The notes under the pieces: generated by a model | What the model was told of the DNA's origin: nothing | Database searches by the model: none | The model's input: the letters and a program-made list of their open reading frames with translations, nothing else | Made by a program: the position numbers and the translations under genes | Part shown: in pieces, positions 33,581-41,324 of the stretch | How the letters are laid out: the number at the start of each line of letters is the position of its first letter | Numbering within the stretch: position 1 is the stretch's first letter | Assembly: GCA_934352055.1 (NCBI GenBank) | Contig: CAKRJY010000001.1 | Span: 124,001 to 188,000 of the forward strand | DNA: 64,000 nt | Direction of reading: 5' to 3' | Source of the DNA: an uncultured Lachnospiraceae bacterium | GTDB taxonomy: Bacteria > Bacillota > Clostridia > Lachnospirales > Lachnospiraceae

Positions 33581-35053
33581 TTATTTTTTCCAACCCAATT
33601 CTTCCAACACTTCTGCAATCAGCACACGTTCATCCATTGGGTATTTTTTCCCTTTGATCTCCTGGTAATCCTCATGACCTTTTCCAGCCAGAACAATAAT
33701 ATCTCCCGGCTTTCCATGTTCAATGGCAAAGCGGATTGCCTCTTTACGATCGATAATCTCCACATATTTTCCGTCTGTCTTTGCAATCCCTGTTTTGATA
33801 TCATCGATGATTGCCTGTGGTTCTTCAAAACGTGGATTGTCGGATGTAATGATGGTAAGATCTGCCAATTTACCGGAAACCTCTCCCATCTCATAACGAC
33901 GCAGTTTGGAACGGTTTCCTCCACAGCCAAACAGACAAACCAGTCTTCCCGGTTCGTATTCTTTTAATGTGGTGAGCAAACTCTCCAAGCTCATTGCGTT
34001 ATGCGCATAATCAATCATAAGTGTAAATTCATCCGAAACATGCACCATCTCGATACGTCCTTTGACGCTGGCATTTAAAAGTGCTTTTTTCATCACATCC
34101 ACTGCGACACCATAATGATTGCAAATCGCTACTGCCGTCAGTGAATTATACACGCTAAATCTGCCCGGTACACTTGTCTCAATTTCACCGTTTACCAGCC
34201 CGCTCACATGATAAGAAACGCCCAGGTGTCCACCCTTTCGCACTAATTGCATATCCTTGGCGCAAATGTCTGCCTGCTCTGAAAATCCGTAAGACTGCAC
34301 TTCGCAGGTATGATTCTTTAAAATCTCTGCAACATGCGCATCATCTGCATTGACAATACCCAAACGACATTTTTGGAACAGTTTCGCCTTACACTGTAAA
34401 TACTCTTCAAACGATGCATGTTCATTCGGTCCGATATGATCCGGTTCAATGTTTGTAAAAATACCGACATCAAAGGTAAAGCCGTCCACACGATGCATCA
34501 TCAAGCCCTGGGATGACACTTCCATCACAGCATAATCACAGCCGGCGTCAAGCATCTTACGGAAATACTCCTGCACCACATAAGATTCCGGTGTTGTATT
34601 ATTTGCAGGTATTCTTTCATCTCCGATAATTGCTTCAATCGTTCCAATCAATCCTACCTTAAATCCTGCATTTTCCATGATGGATTTTACCATGTAAGTC
34701 GTTGTTGTCTTTCCTTTTGTTCCGGTAATACCAATGACTTTTAACGTATCGGCAGGATAATCAAAATATGCTGCTGCTAAATATGCCAGTGCAACTCTGG
34801 TGTCTGCAACCTTGATTACGGTTATCTGTTCCGGCACTTCTACTGCATCAGAAACCACCAATACGGTCGCTCCTTTTTCTACAACATCCTTTACAAATGT
34901 ATGACCATCTACGGTTGCGCCTTTGACGCATACAAACATAGAATTTTCTTTTACTTTTCGAGAATCATAAACAAGCTCTGTGATTTCCTGTTCCACATTT
35001 CCCTGCAGGACTTCATAATCCAGCTTTTCCAGTAAATCTTTTACATTTTTCAT
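33581..35053 (-). CDS. murE: UDP-N-acetylmuramoyl-tripeptide synthetase MurE
   Basis: Adds the third amino acid of the peptidoglycan stem peptide. The 490-residue protein has GITGTKGKTTTTYMV (ATP loop), AVMEVSSQGL, the DYAHNAMSLESLL segment, FGCGGNRSKLRR and TSDNPRFEEP. The DNPR motif is the known signature of meso-diaminopimelate-adding enzymes, so the cell wall is predicted to be of the mDAP type. First gene of the block; promoter divergent from pyrB. Confidence 0.96.
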   Translation of the reverse strand: MKNVKDLLEKLDYEVLQGNVEQEITELVYDSRKVKENSMFVCVKGATVDGHTFVKDVVEKGATVLVVSDAVEVPEQITVIKVADTRVALAYLAAAYFDYPADTLKVIGITGTKGKTTTTYMVKSIMENAGFKVGLIGTIEAIIGDERIPANNTTPESYVVQEYFRKMLDAGCDYAVMEVSSQGLMMHRVDGFTFDVGIFTNIEPDHIGPNEHASFEEYLQCKAKLFQKCRLGIVNADDAHVAEILKNHTCEVQSYGFSEQADICAKDMQLVRKGGHLGVSYHVSGLVNGEIETSVPGRFSVYNSLTAVAICNHYGVAVDVMKKALLNASVKGRIEMVHVSDEFTLMIDYAHNAMSLESLLTTLKEYEPGRLVCLFGCGGNRSKLRRYEMGEVSGKLADLTIITSDNPRFEEPQAIIDDIKTGIAKTDGKYVEIIDRKEAIRFAIEHGKPGDIIVLAGKGHEDYQEIKGKKYPMDERVLIAEVLEELGWKK

Positions 35054-35095
35054 ATCGAATTCCTTTCCGTTACATGCTCAATTTCCATAACTTTT

Positions 35096-35101
35096 AGTAT
35101 A
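35096..35101 (-). promoter_or_regulatory. Putative -10 of the murE-priA block
   Basis: Minus strand TATACT at 35096-35101, about 43 bases upstream of the murE ATG. No convincing -35 is seen. A palindrome AGACGA-ATA-TCGTCT (35156-35170) lies further upstream in the shared intergenic region with pyrB. Confidence 0.45.
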
Positions 35102-35195
35102 ACAAAAACAGCCCAAAAATCCCACCTTTTTTGGTATAGAAAGAACTTTTTCACAAGACGAATATCGTCTGAATTTTCTGAATATCACTTAATGA

Positions 35196-35224
35196 TTGAA
35201 ATTTGCACATCGCTATTATATGAT
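35196..35224 (+). promoter_or_regulatory. Promoter of pyrBI
   Basis: TTGAAA (35196-35201), 17-base spacer, TATGAT (35219-35224). The start point would be near 35231, leaving a leader of only about 25 bases, so there is no room for a PyrR-type attenuator or antiterminator. It also excludes the longer reading-frame start at 35196. Confidence 0.75.
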
Positions 35225-35255
35225 AGAAAAAATACCAAAAAAACGGAGGTTTGTT

Positions 35256-36176
35256 ATGCGTCATCTTATGAACCCTCTGGACTTTTCTACAGAGGAAATT
35301 GAGCAACTAATGGATCTGGCTGATGACATGAGACAGCATCCCGATAAATATGCGGAATCCTGCCATGGCAAAAAATTAGCCACATGTTTTTACGAGCCAA
35401 GTACTCGTACTCGTTTAAGTTTTGAAGCAGCAATGTTAAACCTTGGAGGTTCTACTCTTGGTTTTGCCAGTGCTGATTCCTCTTCCGCATCCAAAGGGGA
35501 AAGTGTTTCCGATACCATTCGTATTATTTCTAGTTACGCAGACATTTGTGCTATGCGTCATCCAAAGGAAGGAGCTCCTCTTGTTGCATCTTCCCATTCC
35601 AGCATTCCAGTGATTAACGCCGGAGATGGTGGTCATCAACATCCCACACAGACATTAACCGATTTATACACAATCCGTTCTTTACATGGATCTCTTGATA
35701 ATCTGACAATCGGACTCTGTGGAGATTTAAAATTTGGTCGTACCGTTCACTCATTAATCAACGCCTTGGTTCGTTACTCTAACATCAAGTTCGTATTGAT
35801 TTCGCCGGAAGAACTCCGTGTACCAAGCTACATCCGGGAAGATGTTTTGGACAAGAATCATATTCCTTATGTAGAAATGGAAAAATTAGAGGATGCGATG
35901 CCGGAGCTTGATATTCTCTATATGACCCGTGTACAGAGAGAACGTTTCTTCAACGAAGAAGACTATCTGCGTATGAAGGATTTCTACATTTTAAATGCTG
36001 AAAAAATGGCACTTGCCAAAGAAGATATGATTGTGTTGCATCCACTTCCTCGTGTAAACGAGATTTCTGTAGAAGTTGATGACGATCCAAGAGCCTCTTA
36101 CTTCAAGCAGGCACAACTTGGTGTCTATATCCGTATGGCACTCATTTATACATTATTGGAGGTGGGATCATGTTAA
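35256..36176 (+). CDS. pyrB: Aspartate carbamoyltransferase catalytic subunit
   Basis: Joins carbamoyl phosphate and aspartate in the second step of pyrimidine synthesis. The 306-residue protein has MRHLMNPLDFSTEEIEQLM, the carbamoyl phosphate motif YEPSTRTRLSFE, SASKGESVSDT, the conserved HQHPTQTLTDL and GDLKFGRTVHSL, and HPLPRVNEI. The ATG at 35256 has CGGAGG 8 bases before it. The stop overlaps the pyrI start by 7 bases. Confidence 0.97.
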   Translation: MRHLMNPLDFSTEEIEQLMDLADDMRQHPDKYAESCHGKKLATCFYEPSTRTRLSFEAAMLNLGGSTLGFASADSSSASKGESVSDTIRIISSYADICAMRHPKEGAPLVASSHSSIPVINAGDGGHQHPTQTLTDLYTIRSLHGSLDNLTIGLCGDLKFGRTVHSLINALVRYSNIKFVLISPEELRVPSYIREDVLDKNHIPYVEMEKLEDAMPELDILYMTRVQRERFFNEEDYLRMKDFYILNAEKMALAKEDMIVLHPLPRVNEISVEVDDDPRASYFKQAQLGVYIRMALIYTLLEVGSC

Positions 36177-36598
36177 ATATCAGTGGTATTCACGAAGGTT
36201 TCGTACTCGATCACATTCAGGCAGGCATGAGCATGAAAATTTATCATGATTTGCATTTAGACCAATTTGACTGCACAGTTGCCATTATTATGAATGCAAA
36301 GAGTAATAAGATGGGAAAGAAGGATATCATCAAAGTAGAATGTCCGATTGATGCATTAGATCTCGATATTCTAGGTTATATCGATCATAACATTACTGTC
36401 AATGTCATTCAGGGCGATAAAATCGTCGACAAGAAAGAGTTGACACTTCCACGTGAGATTAAGAATGTCATCTCCTGCAAGAATCCAAGATGTATCACAT
36501 CCATTGAGCAGGAACTCGACCAGATCTTTATTCTGACGGATGAAGAAAATGAAGTTTATCGCTGCAAGTACTGCGAAGAGAAACACAGCGGAAAGTAA
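36170..36598 (+). CDS. pyrI: Aspartate carbamoyltransferase regulatory subunit
   Basis: PyrI binds CTP/ATP and zinc and makes the enzyme allosteric. In 142 residues: an N-terminal nucleotide-binding part (GFVLDHIQAGMSMKIY, then IMNAKSNKMGKKDIIKVE), and the C-terminal zinc domain with four Cys (CKNPRC, then YRCKYCEEK). The overlap with pyrB couples translation. A terminator stem begins 10 bases after the stop and forms the left end of the long inverted repeat. Confidence 0.97.
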   Translation: MLNISGIHEGFVLDHIQAGMSMKIYHDLHLDQFDCTVAIIMNAKSNKMGKKDIIKVECPIDALDLDILGYIDHNITVNVIQGDKIVDKKELTLPREIKNVISCKNPRCITSIEQELDQIFILTDEENEVYRCKYCEEKHSGK

Positions 36599-36608
36599 TC
36601 GTCACAGG

Positions 36609-36638
36609 GGCGCTCCTTTTGTAGGGGGCGTCTTTTTT
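36609..36638 (+). terminator. Terminator of pyrBI
   Basis: Stem GGCGCTCC (36609-36616) with GGGGCGTC (36625-36632), two G-T pairs, loop of eight, then six T. It is part of the left end of the long inverted repeat. Confidence 0.75.
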
Positions 36639-37122
36639 GTTGGAATTTTATGTTAAGCGCTTGCGCGACGGCAGACAGTGTTATGAAAAAAGATTGGAAT
36701 CAGATTCGTCGTGTCTCTCGAAAGAGGCATGGATTTATTAAACTGTCTTGGCACAGCTTAGACTGCCGCCAGGATGTGTCCGCTCTGGGCAGATATTCAG
36801 GGCTTCACGCATAAGAGGTTCAAAGGACTTGTGCAACAAAAAACAAACTACTTGGCAACCGGCGCAAACGAACATCCATGTGCGGTTGCGCCTCGCGGGC
36901 ACGTCCATGTGCCCGCGTTGCCATTTGTATAACAAGTCCTATGAACCTCTAATACGCAAAGCATTCATATCTGCCCGGAGCGAACATCATCCAAGGCGGT
37001 TGTCTAACTTTGAAAAGACAGTTTTTATCAGATAATTCATGCCTCTTTCTTAGAGACACAGAATCTTATGACATTTTTTCATAATACTGTCTGCCGTCGC
37101 GCAAGCCCTACTATCAAAGTAC

Positions 37123-37153
37123 AAAAAAGACGCCCCTACAAAAGGAGGGCCCC
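37123..37153 (-). terminator. Terminator of the dnaJ operon (mirror copy)
   Basis: The minus-strand counterpart of the pyrI terminator: GGGGCCCTCC, TTTTGTA, GGGGCGTC, then six T. The stem pairs less well than the left copy but the layout is the same. Right end of the long inverted repeat, 13 bases after the dnaJ stop. Confidence 0.6.
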
Positions 37154-37165
37154 TGTAACTTCTTG

Positions 37166-37807
37166 CTATATGCATCGGGGTCCGAAGCAGCACATATTGC
37201 AGAATAAATTCAGCAGAAACATATTGAAGCACCATCTCGTCACACCTGCATATGGTCTCTCATAAGCAGAACCTCGCGTCTCATACCAGTCACTTCCAAA
37301 TTCCAGATGCTGCTGGTACTGACGATACTGGAAGTTGCCCGGCTCTAATGCCACCGCACGTCGTGCAAATTCCTTGGCATCCACAACATGCCCCAATCCT
37401 TCGCTGGCGATTGCCGCATAATAATACCAGCGTCCGTTTCGTGCCGTCTCCGGCATACTATTTAGCACATGCATAGCTTCCGTAAAATGACGGCTGTTAA
37501 TATAATTGGCTGCTGCACGCATCTCATTGGATTCCTGCGACTGCTGATAAGTCCCTTGTGATGTCTGCCCTCCAAAGCCACCATATCCATACTGATAACT
37601 GCCAAAGCTTGCGCCCTGCTGGCGCTCTCTCATAATCTGATCATACGCCTGCTGCACTTCCTTAAACTTCTCTTCCGCCTGATCCTTGTGCGGATTGTTG
37701 ACATTTGCATCCGGATGATATTTCCGGCTCAATGTTCTATATGCTTTCTTGATCTCATCCTCAGATGCATCTCGCGATACGCCCAACACCCTATATGGAT
37801 CTGACAT
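37166..37807 (-). CDS. J-domain protein with C-terminal TPR-like region
   Basis: A 213-residue DnaJ-like co-chaperone. The J domain occupies residues 1-68 (YRVLGVSRDASEDEIKKAYRTLSRKYHPDAN, with the HPD that stimulates Hsp70). A Gly/Tyr/Gln-rich linker follows (about 70-95), then two or three helical repeats resembling TPR (NYINSRHFTEAMHVLN, RWYYYAAIASEGLGHVVDAKEFARRA) and a Cys-rich hydrophobic tail (LFCNMCCFGPRC). It lacks the zinc and substrate domains of true DnaJ, so it is a specialised J protein. Last gene of a three-gene operon with a DUF5685 protein and a membrane zinc-ribbon protein. Confidence 0.88.
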   Translation of the reverse strand: MSDPYRVLGVSRDASEDEIKKAYRTLSRKYHPDANVNNPHKDQAEEKFKEVQQAYDQIMRERQQGASFGSYQYGYGGFGGQTSQGTYQQSQESNEMRAAANYINSRHFTEAMHVLNSMPETARNGRWYYYAAIASEGLGHVVDAKEFARRAVALEPGNFQYRQYQQHLEFGSDWYETRGSAYERPYAGVTRWCFNMFLLNLFCNMCCFGPRCI

Positions 37808-37825
37808 AAACTTGTTCCTCCAACT

Positions 37826-38665
37826 CTATGGTTTCGTCTTTTTTTCTTTTAACTTCAGGTATTCATATTTGGTCCAAACACCGGAATATAAAATATTACG
37901 TAAAATCTCTGCATGCTCCAGAATCGGCATACGTTCAAAAGACTTTGCGCACTCCGCCATCAAACAGGTAAGTGTTGATCGGCAAAAAGTCTCGTATTCT
38001 TCTTTTGATTCCATGGACACGTATGCAAATGGATTGTAGCTGCCCTTTTTTTGATCCTTTTTCAAATCCTCGTAGGCATCCAGCAGATAGATGAATTTGC
38101 CCATATAAAAGCCCATACTATCTAAATCTTTTGCCCATTCATCCTGCTTCCACTGGAACAATTGTCCCAGCATTTCACCCGTATAGCCTGCCACAATATC
38201 TATATTGGACTCCTTGCGCTTTTCTGCCTCCGCAAGCTTTTTCATATAGTCTTCGACCGCCTGTACCTGTCTTGGGTAACGGATGCTGATTCGATTATAA
38301 TCTTTTTGCAAAGCTTTTGCTATCGCCTGTTTTATGTGACTGCCATCATCCTCATAGTCATCCTGTAAACTATGATAACTCAAAACGATATCCATAGCTG
38401 CTGCATACTCTGTAGCCTCATTGATGTATGCTGTCTTTTTTGATGCCGGATGCACGGCACAGCGGTAAGATATTTCTTCATGCTCCAGTTCATACAAACC
38501 GGTCAAAAGAATCAATAAAAATGTCATATCATAATTCAAAAGCATTTGCCCCTTGATTCCCGCCTCATTCTTTAATTGGCGGCACAAGCCACAATAGTAT
38601 GCCTGATACGTCTTTTCGTCCGCTTCTTTTAGTTCTTTACGATTTACATTAATATAGCCAAACAT
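37826..38665 (-). CDS. DUF5685 family protein
   Basis: A 279-residue, mostly helical soluble protein starting MFGYINVNRKELKEADEKTYQ, then YYCGLCRQLKNEAG with a Cys-x2-Cys pair, a MTFLLILLTGLYELEHEEI segment, and MGKFIYLLDAYEDLKKDQKKGSYNP, where Asp and Glu are arranged as in the all-alpha isoprenoid-like DUF5685 family. A second cysteine near RCAVHP may complete a metal site. The function is unknown. It is the middle gene, 12 bases after the zinc-ribbon gene and 18 before the J-domain gene. Confidence 0.8.
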   Translation of the reverse strand: MFGYINVNRKELKEADEKTYQAYYCGLCRQLKNEAGIKGQMLLNYDMTFLLILLTGLYELEHEEISYRCAVHPASKKTAYINEATEYAAAMDIVLSYHSLQDDYEDDGSHIKQAIAKALQKDYNRISIRYPRQVQAVEDYMKKLAEAEKRKESNIDIVAGYTGEMLGQLFQWKQDEWAKDLDSMGFYMGKFIYLLDAYEDLKKDQKKGSYNPFAYVSMESKEEYETFCRSTLTCLMAECAKSFERMPILEHAEILRNILYSGVWTKYEYLKLKEKKTKP

Positions 38666-38677
38666 ATCACACCCTCA

Positions 38678-39106
38678 CTAGGTACGCTTGATAAATTCCA
38701 TTTTGCATTTCGGACAGGTAATCACAATCTTACCCTTGCCCTTTGGTACACGGATTTTCTGCTTACAGGACGGACAATAATATATCTTATAAATCTTTTT
38801 CTGCTCTCTTTCGTAAACAGCTTTGCTTTTTTGATATTTTGCCTTAGCAGATGCTCCGCGAAACTTATCCCGAATCTTGTCTGTCATACGCAAATACTGC
38901 TGATTTTCGTAGTAGCGTTTTGACACATTGCGGGACATCATGCGAAAATAACTATAAATCAGTGCTGCAATCCCCAGCAGATATAAAATCGCATTGTGTG
39001 AAAACATCGTAATCACAACCAGCACCAGTGCCACATATAAAAAGAATTTTGAAAGCGCATCTGCGCCATTTCTCCCCACCATAAAACGAGCCAATTTTCC
39101 TCTCAT
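38678..39106 (-). CDS. Membrane protein with C-terminal zinc ribbon
   Basis: A 142-residue protein: basic N-terminus (MRGKLARFMVGRNGADALSKF), one or two hydrophobic helices (about 22-55, FLYVALVLVVITMFSHNAILYLLGIAALIY split by a short turn), a basic helical middle and a C-terminal zinc ribbon with YYCPSCKQKIRVPKG and ITCPKCKMEF. The ribbon probably faces the cytoplasm. No family name is certain. It is the first gene of the operon with DUF5685 and the J-domain protein. Confidence 0.75.
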   Translation of the reverse strand: MRGKLARFMVGRNGADALSKFFLYVALVLVVITMFSHNAILYLLGIAALIYSYFRMMSRNVSKRYYENQQYLRMTDKIRDKFRGASAKAKYQKSKAVYEREQKKIYKIYYCPSCKQKIRVPKGKGKIVITCPKCKMEFIKRT

Positions 39107-39167
39107 AGTTCCTCCGTCTGCACGTCACTTCTTTTCGTACGCGCACGCTATTGTTTCTTTCAAATCA

Positions 39168-39195
39168 ACTCTATCATTTTGCAAAACAAAGTCAA
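39168..39195 (-). promoter_or_regulatory. Putative promoter of the zinc-ribbon-DUF5685-dnaJ operon
   Basis: Minus strand TTGACT (39190-39195), 16-base spacer, TAGAGT (39168-39173), about 60 bases upstream of the first ATG. It directly follows the rnpB terminator. Confidence 0.5.
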
Positions 39196-39199
39196 TAAA

Positions 39200-39252
39200 A
39201 GGACAAATGATTTAATAAAGATTTTAGAATCTGTTTACAAATCATTTGTCCT
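39200..39252 (-). terminator. Large perfect hairpin, probable rnpB terminator
   Basis: Two perfect 14-base arms, AGGACAAATGATTT (39200-39213) and AAATCATTTGTCCT (39239-39252), with an inner small hairpin AGATT-TTAG-AATCT (39219-39232). On the minus strand the stem is followed by TTTTATT. It stands about 40 bases downstream of the rnpB 3' end. Confidence 0.7.
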
Positions 39253-39289
39253 GTTTATAATTTCGTCAAAAATCCATCTCTATTTTTTG

Positions 39290-39646
39290 AAAAAGAAGCA
39301 AGACTATGAGCCGGGTTATGTCGAGAGTAATCATCTATCTAGGACGACTGTCGCCAATCGCCTCAAGCGACCAACCTGAAACTAGCGGGCCACATACGTT
39401 TCCATTCGGTCTTGCTTCGGATGGGGTTTACAGGGACCCTTGCTGTTACCAGCAAAGCGGTGGTCTCTTACACCACCTTTCCACCCTTACTGAAAGCTTG
39501 CGCCCTCAGCGGTTTATTTCTGTTGCACTTTCCTTGGAGTCACCTCCACCGGACGTTATCCGGCATCCTGCCCTGTGAAGCCCGGACTTTCCTCGTCTGC
39601 TGCCTTTCGGCAATTGCAGCCGCGATTACTTATCTTACTTCTTTTT
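39290..39646 (-). ncRNA. rnpB: RNase P RNA (class A)
   Basis: Minus strand. The diagnostic block GAGGAAAGTCCGGGCTTC (CR-I) is read at about 39578-39595, ACAG-containing CR-II/III regions follow, and the 3' part holds CATAACCCGGCTCATAG. The two ends pair as P1: 39632-39643 with 39293-39304 (G-T pairs allowed). Length about 355 bases, normal for type A. It encodes the catalytic subunit that matures tRNA 5' ends. The mature ends are estimated from P1 and the promoter. Protein-like reading frames in this stretch are shadows. Confidence 0.95.
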
Positions 39647-39653
39647 CGAAAAC

Positions 39654-39682
39654 AGTATATCTTATTTTAAACGTTAAAACAA
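39654..39682 (-). promoter_or_regulatory. rnpB promoter overlapping the end of the upstream gene
   Basis: Minus strand TTGTTT (39677-39682), 17-base spacer, TATACT (39654-39659). The -35 lies in the last codons of the nucleoside kinase gene (stop at 39667), so rnpB can start independently. Expected start near 39647. Confidence 0.75.
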
Positions 39683-41313
39683 CTTCCTCCGATAAATTCT
39701 CGCACAAGCGAATTATTACAAACATCATCCGCCGGCATGCCAAGAAAATAATCCAATAATTTGATCAATCGTTTTGCCTCTGCATACTCCGGGCAATTTT
39801 CATCAATGGCTAACAGCTGCGGCATAGCATAAATCTTTAGTACAGACATTTCATAAATGAGGGCTGAGTTAAACATCTCATCCGCCTGCTCCTGGAATGG
39901 GAAAATATTCTTTTCCTCTCCTCTTCTGACAGAATCCCACATTGCAATCGTCTCCTGCGCGCTTGTACCTCTTGTTCTTGCATCACGTACAATACGGCGA
40001 ATCAATCTGCCATCTGTCGTAGAAAGTGGATTGTGTTCATCGATATTAAGCTGTGTCAATGCGCTGATATAGATTTTGAATTTACTTTCTTTTGGCAAGG
40101 ATTCTGACATGCGTTCATTTAACCCATGAATCCCCTCAATCACTAAAATATCGCGTTCACCCAACTGCATATAGTGATCTTTGTACTCACGCTTACCTGT
40201 TTTGAAATTAAAACTTGGCAGCAGCACACGTTCTTTATTCAGTAGGCGTACCATATCTTCATTAAATTGCTTGATATCCAGGCCTTCGATACATTCAAAA
40301 TCTTTTTGACCAAATTCATCCAGCGGAATCTGGTCACGATCGAGATAGTAGTCATCCAACGGAATTGGATGCGGTGTCACACCAAGTGCACGCAACTGTG
40401 CAGACAAACGATGAGAAAATGTTGTCTTACCGGAAGACGAAGGTCCTGCAATCATGACAAACTTTTTATTCGGATCTGCGACAATCTTCTCGGCAAGTGC
40501 GCCGACACGACGTTCCATATATGCCTCTTGCGAAAGAATAATCTCCCGCGTTTTCCCCGCACAAATAGCATCGTTCAATGCGCCCACTGACGGAATTCCC
40601 ATATCTGCGCCCCACTGTTCGGAAGCCTGTAAAATATGGAATAGCTTGGTGGCTGGTTCAAACGGAGCCACTTCTGTCGATGTTTTTTGTGGGAATTGTA
40701 AAATAAATCCCTGTTCATACGGATATAGGGCAAAGTACGACAACATACCTGTGCTTGGCGCCATATATCCATAAAAATAATCGATGCAGCCATCCAATTC
40801 ATAAATATTACAATTGGAGCTGGAACGATAATGCATCAAGCGTTCCTTATCCTGCATACCTCTTTCTGCAAATAATACGCGGGCATCCTCTGTGCGAATC
40901 GTCTTTTTACAGATTGGCAAATCCTGTGCCACGAGTGTCTGCATCTGCTCCTGCAGATTTTTTAACCACGCCTCATCTATGGCATCCTTTCCTACAATCC
41001 GGCAATAATAACCTGCGCCAAGAGAATGTTCTACCCGCAGCAGTGCTTCCGGGCAAAGGTTCTGTAACGCTCGCTGCATCAAGAAAACAACACTCCTGCG
41101 GTACGCACGTCTGCCATTTTTATCCTGCGTTGTCAAAAATGTAATTTCACCATCGCCAGGCACTTCTCTTCCAAGCTCCATTAATTTATGGTCGAACAAT
41201 GCAAGGATAATGGTATCCTCATATTCTTTCTGCCATTCCTTCGCAATGGTTAAAAATGTCACACCTTGTTCATACACACACTCTTTTTTCTGTACTGTCA
41301 CACGAATCTGCAT
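39667..41313 (-). CDS. Uridine kinase-like nucleoside kinase with N-terminal TGS/ThrRS-like region
   Basis: A 548-residue protein. The first 60 residues are TGS-like, followed by a domain resembling the second additional domain of threonyl-tRNA synthetase (RRSVVFLMQRALQNLCPEALLRVEHSLGAGYYCRI). The C-terminal 260 residues are a phosphoribulokinase/uridine kinase fold with MIAGPSSSGKTTFSHRL (Walker A), LDDYYLDRDQIPLDEFG and VIEGIHGLNE. It probably phosphorylates a nucleoside; the substrate is not proven for this class. The start at 41313 is chosen because GAGG stands 8 bases before it. It ends the dnaG-rpoD-trmK-nif3 series. Confidence 0.88.
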   Translation of the reverse strand: MQIRVTVQKKECVYEQGVTFLTIAKEWQKEYEDTIILALFDHKLMELGREVPGDGEITFLTTQDKNGRRAYRRSVVFLMQRALQNLCPEALLRVEHSLGAGYYCRIVGKDAIDEAWLKNLQEQMQTLVAQDLPICKKTIRTEDARVLFAERGMQDKERLMHYRSSSNCNIYELDGCIDYFYGYMAPSTGMLSYFALYPYEQGFILQFPQKTSTEVAPFEPATKLFHILQASEQWGADMGIPSVGALNDAICAGKTREIILSQEAYMERRVGALAEKIVADPNKKFVMIAGPSSSGKTTFSHRLSAQLRALGVTPHPIPLDDYYLDRDQIPLDEFGQKDFECIEGLDIKQFNEDMVRLLNKERVLLPSFNFKTGKREYKDHYMQLGERDILVIEGIHGLNERMSESLPKESKFKIYISALTQLNIDEHNPLSTTDGRLIRRIVRDARTRGTSAQETIAMWDSVRRGEEKNIFPFQEQADEMFNSALIYEMSVLKIYAMPQLLAIDENCPEYAEAKRLIKLLDYFLGMPADDVCNNSLVREFIGGSCFNV

Positions 41314-41324
41314 ATTCATCACCT

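Larger units (their letters stand above)
36601..37159. repeat. 559-bp long imperfect inverted repeat filling the pyrI-dnaJ gap
   Basis: The plus strand from 36601 and the minus strand from 37159 run nearly parallel for about 260 bases. Shared blocks include the ends (GT[C/T]ACAGGGG), CTCCTTTTGTAGGGG, GCGTCTTTTTTG, CTTGCGCGACGGCAGACAGT, TTATGAAAAAA, GAAAGAGGCATG, AAACTGTCTT, GGGCAGATAT and AGAGGTTCA-AGGACTTGT. The centre (about 36853-36923) is a stem TGGCAAC/GTTGCCA holding two hairpins, GGCGCAA/TTGCGCC and GCGGGCAC/GTGCCCGC. Each outer end contains a terminator for the gene facing it. No protein with a ribosome site or family signature is seen. It could be a fold-back mobile element, an inverted duplication of a structured RNA, or a giant two-way terminator. 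Confidence 0.9.

Noticed and set aside
35196..35255. N-terminal extension of PyrB starting at 35196
   Set aside because: These bases form the promoter; the ATG at 35256 has a good ribosome site and gives the usual length.
36738..37035. Reading frames of 65-95 codons on both strands inside the long inverted repeat
   Set aside because: They are mirror images caused by the inverted repeat, have no ribosome sites and no recognisable protein pattern.
39306..39759. Plus-strand reading frames over the 39.3-39.8 kb region
   Set aside because: They lie antisense to RNase P RNA, whose conserved blocks and P1 pairing explain the sequence.
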